DNA from: Shinella zoogloeoides
GTDB lineage: Bacteria > Pseudomonadota > Alphaproteobacteria > Rhizobiales > Rhizobiaceae
Reading direction: 5' to 3'
DNA length: 64,000 bases
NCBI RefSeq assembly: GCF_030733845.1
Contig: NZ_CP132312.1
Span: 386,501 to 450,500 of the forward strand
The notes under the pieces are model-generated. The model did no database searches. It was not told the DNA's origin and worked only from the letters and a program-made list of their open reading frames with translations. The position numbers and the translations under genes were made by a program. Below, one piece after another: positions 45,522 to 56,400 of the stretch; within the stretch, counting starts at the first letter, position 1, and every line of letters starts with the position of its first letter.

Positions 45522-48500
45522 TCACACCATATCGCGGATGCGCTGCTGATCCGCACGGCGCTGACCGAGCGCGTTGCGGCGCATGGCGGCGCGATCCGCG
45601 ACCTTGCTGAGTTCTTCGCTGGCTTTGCCGCGATCGGAAAGATGGGCGGCGAGCGCCGATACGGTCGGGAAGCGGAAGATGTCGGTGATGGTGAGGTCAG
45701 GCGCGACGTTCGCCTTCAGGTCGCGATGGACCTGGACGGCGAGCAGCGAATGGCCGCCAAGCGCGAAGAAGCTGTCGAAAATGCCGACGCGCTCAAGCCC
45801 GAGCGCCCGCCGGAAGGTCTCGGCAATCGTTTGCTGCAAGGCATCGGTGGGTGGGGTGAAGATCGCCGCCGTCGATGCCTTGCTGACATCCTCGGGCCTC
45901 GGAAGCTGCTTGCGGTCCACCTTGGCGTTCGGCGTCAGCGGGAATTCCGCAAGCGTGATGAAATGGCCGGGGATCATGTAGTCCGGCAAAGACGCCGCCA
46001 GATGCTGCCGCAGGGCTTCGTCATCGACGGTGCCCGATGCGGTGCGCAGATAGGCCGCGAGACGCACGTCGCCCGCCTTGTCCTCCCGCGACATCACCAC
46101 CGTTTCGAGAATGCCGGGGAAGGCGGCGATCTTCGCCTCGATCTCGCCAAGCTCGATACGGTAGCCGCGCACCTTGACCTGATGGTCGGCCCGGCCGAGG
46201 AATTGCAACTGCCCGTCATCGGTGAAGCGCACGAGGTCGCCGGTGCGGTAGATGCGGCCGGGTGCGAAGGGGTTGGGCAGGAAGCGCTCGGCGGTCAGCT
46301 GCGCACGATTGAGGTAGCCGCGGGTCACCCCGTCACCGCCGATGTAAAGCTCTCCAGGCGTGCCTGGCGGAACCGGGTTTCGCGCTTCGTCCAGCACGTA
46401 GAGCTGGGTGTTGGCGATCGGCCTGCCGAGCGGCACGACGCCGTCCGTCGGCTTCGCCGTACCGGTGGACGACCATATGGTCGTCTCGGTCGGCCCATAC
46501 ATGTTCTCGACGTCGGCATCGGTGACATCGGCCAGTTCCGCCAGCAGCGAGCCGGGCAACGCCTCGCCGCCGATGAACAGGTGTTCCACCCCACCCAGCG
46601 CCTTGCGATCCTCCGGCGTGATCATGAACATGCGCGCCATGGAGGGCGTGCATTGCAGGTGGGTCACGCCATGCCTGCCGATCTGCTCCGACAGGGGCAC
46701 AGCGGCCTCCGCGTCCTCATGGCGCGGCGCGCGGACGTCTCTGACCACCTGTGCCAGCGGTTCCAGCCGTTCGAGCACGACATCGGACGGCAGGCCGAAA
46801 TCGATCAGGCAGGCGATGTCGTCCACGCCGATGGCCGCCATCTGCTCGATGCGCGTTCTTGCATCCTCCACGGTGCCGAACAGGCCGCTGTCCTCGAAAT
46901 AGCGCAGGAACGCGAATTCGAGGATGGCGTCCATCTCCTCCGGCGCCAGCGACTGGAGGTCGATGTCCATCGGCTGGGAAACGCCCTGCGGCTTCTTGAA
47001 GGCGGGGAAGGCCCAGGCATATTGCTTGATGAGCGCGGCGGCGCTGCGCAGGTAGTCCTTCATCGGCTCGCGCGCCAGTTCGCGCACCTCCTCCCGGTCA
47101 TCCCCGAGAAGCGTGTGCAGCATGACGGTGACGCTATGGTTCGCCGGGTTGCGCCCGACCTCGACGAGCGTTTCACGGTAGATGCGGATCTTGTCCGCCA
47201 GCTCGTCGATGGACTGGCCGAGAAGATGCGTCAGGACATTGGCGCCTAGGCGGGCGGCTTCCCGATAGGTTTCCGGATTGCCCGCCGTCGTCAGCCAGAT
47301 CGGCAATTCCTTCTGGACGGGACGCGGCTGGGTGACGACGCCGACCTGGCCGGTGCCGAAATCGAAATCGACACTTTCGCCGCGCCACAATTTGCGCACC
47401 GTTTCTATGTCGCGGATCATGCTCGCCTTGTTGTGCGGCGGGGCGTTTTCGGGGCGCAACACGAAATCCTCGGGCATCCAGCCGGAGGCGAAGGCAAGGG
47501 CGACGCGGCCGTTGCTGATATTGTCGATGACCGCCCATTCCTCGGCGACGCGCAAGGGATGATGCAGCGGCAGGACGCAGCTGCCGGCGCGGATCGAAAG
47601 GTTGCTCGTCACGGCGGCCACGGCCGCGCCGGTGACGGAAGGGTTCGGATAGGGGCCGCCGAAGGCGTGGAAATGCCGCTCGGGCGTCCAGACGGACTGC
47701 AAGCCGTTGCGGTCGGCGAACTTCGCGCCTTCGAGCAGCAGGCGATATTTCGCCGGGCCCGCACCCGCGTCGTTGCCCCAGTAGAACAGGCCAAAGTCCA
47801 TGGGCCTGCCGGCGGCGGTGCGGGGCGAGCGCGCCGCCTTGCCGCGGCTTGCCTCGTTGACGTGGACGACCACCTTGAAGCCCCGCGCCAGCGTCCAGAA
47901 GAGTTCCAGGACCGAGATGTCGAAGGAGAGGCTGGTTACCGCCAGCCATACGTCCTGACGATCGCCGCCACGCGCGATGCGCTCGTCCATACCGGCGAAG
48001 AAATTGACGACGTTGCGATGCTCGACCATCACGCCCTTCGGCAGGCCCGTCGAGCCGGACGTGTAGATCACATAGGCAAGGTTCTCCGGCGCCGCGCCGC
48101 CCGCGGGACGCTCTGTCCGCCGCTCGCTTGCCAGCACGTCCTCGATGCAGAGCGTATCCACGCCGGAAAGCGCCGCGAAACCGGCATGGCTGCGCTCGGT
48201 CAGCACGATCTTCGCGCCGGAATCCTTGACCATGAAGGCGAGCCGGTCCGCGGGGAAATCGGGATCGAGCGGCACATAGGCCCCGCCCGCCTTCTGGATC
48301 GCCAGCGCGCCGATCACGAGATCGGGTGAGCGCGGCAGGTGCAGCCCTACCGGGACATCCGGCCCTACGCCGCGCGCGATGAGCGCATGGGCGATGCGGT
48401 TCGCCCGTTCATCCATTTCGCGATAGGTCAGGGAGCGGTCACCGAAGCAGAGGGCGGCCGCCTCGGGCATGCGATCGACCTGCCGTTCGATCAGGCCATG

Positions 48501-50156
48501 CACGCAGGCGGTGCGCTCATAGGTGCAGTCCGTGCTGTTCCAGTCGTAGAGGATTTTCTGCCGTTCTTCCGATGACAGAAGCGGCAGTTCGGCTATTTGC
48601 GTGGAGCCCTCGTCGAAATGTGCGGCGAGAACGCCGAGACGCCGCGCAAGGGCCGCTACCCGCTCTTCGCTGAGACGGGTGGCGTCATAGACAAGTCGGC
48701 TGCCTTCCGCGCCGAAGTGGAAGACGAGGGCGCATGTGCCCAGTGGCTCGCTGCCATTGGCACTTTCACCATCCATGATGCCGACGGAAAGGCGCGGCTC
48801 CCGCAGGTGCGGATAACGTTCCACGATGTCGCCGAGACAGGTTTTCCGCGTCCTCGCCTTGTCGAGGGCATCCTGCACGGCATTCTTGAAGTCGGCGACC
48901 ATAACGCCCTCGGCGGCCTCGACGCGCAAGGGTGTGGAGCCAGCGAAATGGCCGGGATGTCGGGCGCAGAGGTCGAGGATTTCGTCGCTGGTATAGGCGA
49001 GATCGAATTTTTTCTGTCCCGTCAGCCGAACGAGCAGCGCGGCGAGCAGTGCGGTGCGCGCTGCCGTGTCCATTCCCGCCGGCAAGGGCAGGGGCATGCT
49101 GCGGATTTGCGGCGCGACGGCCGGATCGTGTGCCTTCACGTCGTTGAGGTCGACATCCTCTGGGGTCTCCAGCGACCGCCGGAGAGCGGCCTCATGCGGC
49201 ACCACGATGGCGATGGCGGCGGTCAGGGCCTCGACCTCGGCTTCGTCGGGGATCGGAAGCCTCATGCCCGGAGCGACGACGGAGGAGAGCGAGACGATGT
49301 CGTTCCCCCTGCGAAGCCTGCCTTCTAGTGAAATGGCCTTGTCCGCCGTCGCGATAACCGCCTCGTCCGCGCCGGTCGAGATGACCGTTCCCGGTGCCTC
49401 GGCGCAGGCGTCGAGAACCCGCAGCCGCGTGATCGTGAACAGGTCCGCCCCGGCGCGTAGCTTGGGGAGCACCAGCCGGTTGATGTAGCCCGGGCCGAAG
49501 TCGAGCGCCCGCACGAGGCGGGAAAGCTCTTCGGCCGGCCGGTCGAGGCGCAGGAGCGGAGAGGGGCGGTCGTGCCGCCCGAAATAGGCGCGCCCGGCGG
49601 TGTCCTGCCGGCGCGGGGCCGGCATGCCATGTTCGAGATCGGCGAGCATGGTGTTGAAGGTCGCAATGCCGGCCTCGAAGCATTTCGTGTTGAGCGTCAG
49701 CGCCGTCTCGTCGGGGCCGATGTCGAATTCCTGCGAGGCGTATATGTCCCCCTCGTCGATGCCGGCGGTGATGGCGTGCCAGCGGACGCCATGGCTTGTC
49801 GCACCCTTGAGGATCGCCCAGCTCGGCGTGTTGAGACCTGCAAGCTCCGGCAACGGGCCGTCGTGGAAATTGACCGCTCCGCAGCGCGCCTTGCGCCAGA
49901 CGGCTTCGGGCACGAGCCGCAGGTTGGCGATGCTGAAAAGCCAGTCATACTGGAATGGGCCAAGGCGGTCGGCAAGATCGCTGCCGGGCTCGATGGTGGG
50001 GATCGCCTTTTCCGTCGCCCATTGGCGGACCCTCGGGCTGGCGGTCACGACCACCGCGATGGCGTGCCCGCGAGAAAGGAGGGTTTGCGCGCATTGCGCC
50101 AGCAGCAACTCGTCGCCGATCACGGCGCAGGTCAGCTTTGTCATCTCTGTCACCAT
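45522..50156 (-). CDS. NRPS: formyltransferase - half condensation - adenylation (with inserted luciferase-like monooxygenase) - carrier
   Basis: A 1,544-residue multidomain protein. Residues 1-290: formyltransferase fold with the Asn-His-Asp set N96, H98, D134 ([16 protein letters not shown] and GIDEGDIY). About 300-530: only the C-terminal half of a condensation domain, without HHxxxDG. About 535-785: first part of an adenylation domain ([15 protein letters not shown]). About 786-1135: a complete FMN-dependent luciferase-like monooxygenase (begins [13 protein letters not shown]; MupA/Atu3671 type). From 1140: rest of the adenylation domain ([13 protein letters not shown] near 1217, NAKVDRKQL). 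Carrier domain with Ser1470 (GGHSL). It probably loads one amino acid, formylates and oxidises it, then passes it to the PKS. An ATG at 50144 is an alternative start. Confidence 0.9.
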   Translation of the reverse strand: MVTEMTKLTCAVIGDELLLAQCAQTLLSRGHAIAVVVTASPRVRQWATEKAIPTIEPGSDLADRLGPFQYDWLFSIANLRLVPEAVWRKARCGAVNFHDGPLPELAGLNTPSWAILKGATSHGVRWHAITAGIDEGDIYASQEFDIGPDETALTLNTKCFEAGIATFNTMLADLEHGMPAPRRQDTAGRAYFGRHDRPSPLLRLDRPAEELSRLVRALDFGPGYINRLVLPKLRAGADLFTITRLRVLDACAEAPGTVISTGADEAVIATADKAISLEGRLRRGNDIVSLSSVVAPGMRLPIPDEAEVEALTAAIAIVVPHEAALRRSLETPEDVDLNDVKAHDPAVAPQIRSMPLPLPAGMDTAARTALLAALLVRLTGQKKFDLAYTSDEILDLCARHPGHFAGSTPLRVEAAEGVMVADFKNAVQDALDKARTRKTCLGDIVERYPHLREPRLSVGIMDGESANGSEPLGTCALVFHFGAEGSRLVYDATRLSEERVAALARRLGVLAAHFDEGSTQIAELPLLSSEERQKILYDWNSTDCTYERTACVHGLIERQVDRMPEAAALCFGDRSLTYREMDERANRIAHALIARGVGPDVPVGLHLPRSPDLVIGALAIQKAGGAYVPLDPDFPADRLAFMVKDSGAKIVLTERSHAGFAALSGVDTLCIEDVLASERRTERPAGGAAPENLAYVIYTSGSTGLPKGVMVEHRNVVNFFAGMDERIARGGDRQDVWLAVTSLSFDISVLELFWTLARGFKVVVHVNEASRGKAARSPRTAAGRPMDFGLFYWGNDAGAGPAKYRLLLEGAKFADRNGLQSVWTPERHFHAFGGPYPNPSVTGAAVAAVTSNLSIRAGSCVLPLHHPLRVAEEWAVIDNISNGRVALAFASGWMPEDFVLRPENAPPHNKASMIRDIETVRKLWRGESVDFDFGTGQVGVVTQPRPVQKELPIWLTTAGNPETYREAARLGANVLTHLLGQSIDELADKIRIYRETLVEVGRNPANHSVTVMLHTLLGDDREEVRELAREPMKDYLRSAAALIKQYAWAFPAFKKPQGVSQPMDIDLQSLAPEEMDAILEFAFLRYFEDSGLFGTVEDARTRIEQMAAIGVDDIACLIDFGLPSDVVLERLEPLAQVVRDVRAPRHEDAEAAVPLSEQIGRHGVTHLQCTPSMARMFMITPEDRKALGGVEHLFIGGEALPGSLLAELADVTDADVENMYGPTETTIWSSTGTAKPTDGVVPLGRPIANTQLYVLDEARNPVPPGTPGELYIGGDGVTRGYLNRAQLTAERFLPNPFAPGRIYRTGDLVRFTDDGQLQFLGRADHQVKVRGYRIELGEIEAKIAAFPGILETVVMSREDKAGDVRLAAYLRTASGTVDDEALRQHLAASLPDYMIPGHFITLAEFPLTPNAKVDRKQLPRPEDVSKASTAAIFTPPTDALQQTIAETFRRALGLERVGIFDSFFALGGHSLLAVQVHRDLKANVAPDLTITDIFRFPTVSALAAHLSDRGKASEELSKVADRAAMRRNALGQRRADQQRIRDMV

Positions 50157-50472
50157 CCAAAGCCTGAAACATGATCGTTTCGATGAAATCTTCCGACGGT
50201 GGAAAGATCAACATGCACGACCCTGCGCATAAGGTTTAGCCCGCCAAGAGGATGGGAGGAGAGCGATACGCCCCCCCTTTCTTTGGGAGTAGCACGCACC
50301 CCGCCCGCTGACCGAAAGACGTAATTGTGCTTGTGCAGTTGCAGGTCACAATCGAAGACTGCAGCAGGTCTCCTGCCGCACAGGTTTTCTATGAATCCGG
50401 TCACGAAAGAGGGGGCCGCAAGCTGGCGGTGGTTCATCAAGAATACCCGCGGCAGTTCGGCGGTCGAGTAAC
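50157..50472. promoter_or_regulatory. Divergent NRPS/PKS promoter region
   Basis: A 316-base region between two divergent assembly-line genes, with no open frame that looks coding. It must contain the promoters of both; I could not place -35/-10 boxes with confidence. Sharing it implies joint control of NRPS and PKS. Confidence 0.45.
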
Positions 50473-53400
50473 ATGCTGGACAGTTCAGGTCAGGATACCA
50501 TCAGCGACATCGCGGTCGTCGGCATGGCGTTGCGTGTGCCGGGAGCCCGCAATGTCGGGGAATTCTGGCGCAATCTGCGCGATGGCGTGGAATCCATCCG
50601 CAGCCTTACACCGGACGAGCTTGCCCAGGCGGGCGAGGCGCCGGACCGCATCCATCATCCGAACTATGTGCGCCGCACGGCGGACCTGCCCGACATGGAC
50701 CAGTTCGACGCCGATTTCTTCGGTCTCAGCCCGAAGGAAGCCGCGATCATGGACCCGCAGCACCGCCAATTCCTCGAATGCGCCTGGGAGGCGATGGAGG
50801 ATGCCAACCGGACGCCGGACAGGAGCAACGGCCCCGTCGGCGTCTTTGCCGGCTGCGGCATGGGCAGCTACTTTTATTTCAACGTCTGCAGCAACCGCCA
50901 GCTCGTCGACCAGGTCGGCATGTTCCTGCTGCGCCATACCGGCAACGACAAGGACTTCCTGGCGACGCGCGCGTCCTTCACGTTCAACCTGCGCGGCCCG
51001 AGCGTCAACGTCCAGACGGCCTGCTCCACATCGCTCGTCGCCATCCATTACGCCAGCCAGAGCCTGCTGAACGGCGAATGCGACATGGCGCTGGCGGGCG
51101 GTGTGACCGTCGAGTTCCCGCATGCCAGAGGCTATCTCTACCAGGAGGGTGAGATTCTTTCGCCCGATGGCCATTGCCGCGCCTTCGACCATCGCGCCGC
51201 CGGAACCGTGTTCGGCAGCGGCGTCGGCATCGTCGTCCTGCGGCGTCTGGCGGATGCGCTCGCCGACGGCGACGTCATCCATGCGGTCATCAAGAGTTCG
51301 GCGATCAACAACGACGGCGGCAACAAGGCCGGCTATCTGGCGCCGAGCGTGACGGGACAGGCGGAGGCGATCATCGAGGCGCAGGCGCTCGGCGGTATTT
51401 CGGCGGATTCCATCCAGTATGTCGAATGCCACGGCACCGGCACGGCCATCGGCGATCCGATCGAGATCCAGGCCCTGACGGAGGCTTTCCGGCAGAGCAC
51501 GAAACGGACCGGTTTCTGCCGTGTCGGCTCCGTCAAGACCAATATCGGGCATCTCGATACGGCGGCCGGCGTGGTCGGCCTGATCAAGGCGGCGCTGGCG
51601 CTCAAGCATGGGGAAATCCCGCCCACGCTGGGTTTCGAAAAACCCATTCCGGCCATCGATTTCGAGGCCAGCCCTTTCCTGGTGGCCGACAGGCTGACCG
51701 AATGGCCCGCCGGGAGCGGTCCGCGGCGGGCGGCGGTCAATTCGCTCGGCGTCGGCGGCACCAATGCCCATATCATCCTGGAACAGGCGCCCGCTCGCCA
51801 GATCCGCCGGGCGGCGGCGGAAGAACCGCTGCTGCTGTTTCTCTCCGCCCGCCAGCGCAAGGCGGTGGAACAGGCTGCCGGGCAATTGGCCACGAGGCTT
51901 TCGGACGAGCCGGATATCGCGCTCGGCGATGTCGCCCACACGCTGTTTTCCGGCCGCCGGCATTTCGAGCATCGCATGGTGCTGGCGGCCGGCAACCGGG
52001 AGGAGGCGATCGCAATCCTTTCCGATCCTAAATCCAAGCGCGCCTTCGTGCATTCGCCGGTCGAAGCCAATGCGGGTGCGGTCTTCCTGTTCCCCGGCGG
52101 TGGCGCCCAGCACACGGGCATGGCCCGATGCCTCTATCAGGGGGACGCCGCCTTCCGTGCCACCATCGACGAGGGGCTGTCCTATCTTCCGCCCGAAGCG
52201 GCGGAGGAAATCCGTTCCGTCTGGCTCGGCGCGGGCGGTGCGGACGCTGCCAAGGCCTTTCAACAGCCCTCGGTGCAATTGCCCGCGATCCTGATCCTCG
52301 AAATCGCGCTCGCCCGCCTGTGGATGTCCTGGGGCGTCGCGCCGGTCGCCCTTCACGGCCATTCGATGGGGGAGAACGCGGCGGCCTGCGTCGCCGGCGT
52401 GATGAGCTTGCGCGATGCCGTGCGGCTGGTGCGCCTCCGCGGCGAGCTTTTCGACAGCATCGAACCGGGCGGGATGCTCAGCGTTCCGATGGACCATGAA
52501 AGCCTGCTGGCGCTGCTGCCGCCCGAACTCGACGTCGCATCCGTGAACGCCCCGGGCCTTTGCGTCGTGTCGGGCCGCAACGGCGATCTGGAAGCTTTCC
52601 GTGCCAGCCTTGAAAAACGCGGCGTGGAGGCGTCCCGCATCCCCATCGATATCGCGGCGCATTCGCGCATGCTGGATACGATCCTGCCGCGCTTCGAGGC
52701 CTTCCTGCGCAGCATTTCCCTGCATGCGCCGGCCATCCCGATCATTTCCAACCGCAGCGGCGGCTGGCTGACGGCGGCAGAGGCCACCGATCCCTCCTAT
52801 TGGGCGCTTCACCTGCGCTCGACGGTGCTGTTTGCCAAGGGCATGGAAACGCTCGGGCAAAGGGCGGGACACATCTATATCGAGGTGGGGCCGGGACGCG
52901 TACTCTCCTCGCTCGCCAAGGCGCAGGGCAGCATCGAAACGAACCGGATCATCAACAGCCTGCCGCACCCGGATGAAGACTGCGACGACCGGCAGCATTT
53001 CACCTGCGCGCTCGGGCGTGCCTGGGCGACGGGCCTTCCCGCCGCGGTGTCCCGCCTCATCGAAAGGCACAAGCCCAATCTGGTGACGCTGCCGACCTAT
53101 CCGTTCCAGCACCGGCGCTACTTCATCGAAAGGACCGCAAGCACGGGGTCGCAGGATGCGGACGAAAAGCCCGTCATCAAGGAAGCGGACATGACCCGCT
53201 GGGGCTACCGGCCGGCCTGGAAACAGGCGCTTGCCGACTATGTCAGCGGGGCCGAGGCGACGATCCGCACATGGCTGTTCTTCCTCGACGAAGCCGGCGT
53301 CGGTGCGCAACTGGCCGAGCGGCTGCGCGGGCTTGGGCATCGCGCCGTCACGGTTTCCCTCGGCGACGCCTTTTTCCGGCGTGATGCCGATCATTACGTG

Positions 53401-56400
53401 CTGTGCGCGGAAGCGGGAAGGGCGGGTTACGATGCGCTCTTCTCCGGGCTGGCGGCCGATGGCGCCCTGCCGAGCCGCATCGTCCATATGTGGCTGCTGA
53501 CGGAAACGGAAAGCTTCCGTCCCGGCTCGAACTTCTTCCACCGCAATCAGGAATGCGGCTTCTACAGTCTGCTGCATCTCGCGCAGGCGCTGGGTGGCGT
53601 CGCGACGGCCGACGACCTGCATGTCACCGTCGTGACCAACGGCATGCAGCGCGTGGCGGACGAGGGGCTTGCCTATCCCGAAAAGGCCACCGTGCTCGGC
53701 CCCGGCCTCGTCATGCCCAGGGAGATGCCGGGCGTGACGGTCAGGTTCGTCGATGCCGAACTGGACAAGCCCGCCGAAAGGCAGTCCTTCATCGACCGAT
53801 GGAGAAATAAGCGCCGCGACCGGCCGGACCGGAACGGCCGACCGCTTGCCGAAACCCTTTGGGACGACCTGCTAGCAGTGCCGGCATCGGAAGTGATTGC
53901 CTATCGCAAGGATCGCCGCTGGCTGCGCGTCCATGACAGGCTGCCATTGCAGGATGGCGCCGGCGGCGAGGCGATGTTCCGGGAGAAGGGCGTCTATCTC
54001 TTCACGGGCGGCCTCGGCGACCTCGCCTTCGTCATGGAGAATGAACTGGCGGAGCGCTTCAAGGCAAGGCTCGTGCTCGTCGGACGCACCCGTCTTCCGC
54101 CGCGCGGCGAATGGCAGGCCTATGATCTTCTGCATGGCTACGACGCTGTGCGCCGCGCGACCTCCGTCATCCGCCGGCTGGAGGCGAAGGGTGCGCAGGT
54201 CCTCTACCTCACGGGCGACGTCACCAATCCGCAGGATATGGAGGACGTCGTCGAAAAGGCGCTGGCGCGGTTCGGCGAAATCAACGGTGTCTTCCACGCC
54301 GCCGGCATGGTGGACGACGACCTCATGCAGTCCAAGTCCGAGGACCGCATCGAGCGCGTGCTGGCGCCCAAGGCGCTCGGCACGACGGTCCTGGATGCGG
54401 CCTTCGAAAAGGTCGCCCTGGATTTCGTCATCCTGTTTTCCTCGACCAGTACCGATATCGCGCCGGCCGGGCAGGCGGACTATGTCGCCGCCAATACCTA
54501 TCTCAATGCCTATGCCGAAAGCCGGGCGCACAGGACGGACCGGCGGACGGTCGCCGTTCACTGGGGCATCTGGAACGAGGTGGGGATCGCCGCGCGCGCG
54601 TCGCATGCGGCGCCTGCCGCAGGTGCCGCCCTGCCGGTATCCGGCGCGGCGAAGGGACCGTTCTTCCAGCACTGGGTGGAGGATGCGGACGGCGTGCCGT
54701 GGCTGGAAGCCGTGGTCGGTCCGGGGACCCATTGGGTACTGGACGAACACCGGCTCGTTTCCGGCCAGTCTGTCATGCCCGGCGCGGCCTATGTCGATCT
54801 TATCGCGCAGGCCGCGCGGGAATACGACCTGCCCGGCGCGCTGGAGATCAAGGATCTGGTCTTTCTGCGCCCGCTCGTCGTGAACGACGGCGAGACCCGG
54901 ACGATCCGGCTGCGCTATGTGCAGCTTCCCGAAGGATATCGCGTCCTCCTGACGGCGGCGCGCGAGGGCGGCGGATTCGAGAAATATGTCGAGGCGGAGG
55001 TGAAGGCGAGCCCGGACGGCACCCACCGCGTTCGGGACATCGCTCCGGTTATGGCGCGCTGTGGTACCTGGCAAATGGCCGAGGCAGGGGGCAGCCTGCG
55101 CGCCGCGCAGGAAGATCACATCCGTTTCGGGCCGCGCTGGGGCGTGTTGAAATCCATCGCCTACGGGCGCGGGGAAGCTTTGGCCGAGCTGCAGCTGGCG
55201 GCCGCCTTCAAGGGCGACAACGAGGCCGGCGTCCTCATCCACCCCGCGCTGCTCGATCTTGCGACCGGCTTTGCGATGGGCCTGATCGCGGACTACGATC
55301 CGGCGTCCGTGCTGTGGGCGCCCGCCACCTATGGGCATATCGTGGTTGCCAAGCCGCTCCCGACCCGCATCCTGAGCTGGGTCCGGCTTGCCGACAGCAG
55401 CGATTTCGGCAGTGATTATGCCGCGTTCGACGTCACCATCGTCGCGCCGGATGGCGAAATCCTGATCGACATCAAGAACTTCGTCATCCGCCGTCTCGGC
55501 CACGACCTGAGTTTCGCCGAGCCGTCATCACTGGCGGACATCCGTTCGCCGGAGGACCCGGTGCGGCGGCCACCGCCGTCGCCCGCCCTTTTGAAGCTGG
55601 AGGCCATGGTGCGGCAGGGCATTCTGCCCGCCGAGGGCTTCGAGGCGCTGGTGCGGGCGCTCGGCACGCGCGAAGTGCAGCCGATTCTCAGCTCGATCGG
55701 CCTAGAAACGCTCTGCGCCCGCGCAAGGCAGGCCGAGGAGCAGCTTTCCGCGCCAAGCATCGGCTTCGAGCGCCCCGAACTGGAAAGCGAGTATGTCGCG
55801 CCGCGCAACCCGGTCGAGGAGACGCTTGCCGGCTATTGGCGGGAGTTGCTCGGCGTCGGACAGATCGGCATCCATGACAGCTTCTTCGACATGGGCGGCC
55901 ACTCGCTGATTGCCGTTCGGCTTTTCCGCATGATCAAGGGGCAGTACGGCATCGACTTTCCGATTTCCGTGCTGTTCGAAGCGCCGACCATTGCCCAGTG
56001 CGCCGATCTCATTCTGGCGCAGAAGCCGGGGGCAGGAGAAACGGACGCGGCGGATTCGGAGGTGCGCGAAGCGGCGCCCACCAAGAGCACGCTCACCCAT
56101 CTCGTTCTCATGCATCCGGGCAAGAACAGGGTGGGCATTCCGCTGTTCGTCTGCGCCGGCATGTTCGGCAACGTGCTCAATCTGCGGCATCTGGCGTTGA
56201 CGCTCGGTGCCGACCGGCCGGTCTATGGCTTGCAGGCGCGGGGGCTCTACGGGGACCACGAGCCGCATGAAACCTTCGAGGAGATGGCGCGCGACTACAT
56301 CGCCGAAATCCGGACCGTGCAGCCGGCAGGTCCCTATCTCCTGGCGGGCTATTCCGGCGGCGGCATCGTCGCCTATGAGATCGCCCAGCAACTGGTGGCG

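Noticed and set aside
50485..53622. Very long open frame (about 1,045 codons) on the minus strand opposite the PKS
   Set aside because: It is a shadow of the G/C-ending third codon positions of the PKS gene. The opposite frame has all KS, AT and KR motifs; this one has none and is rich in Arg, His, Gln and Asp.
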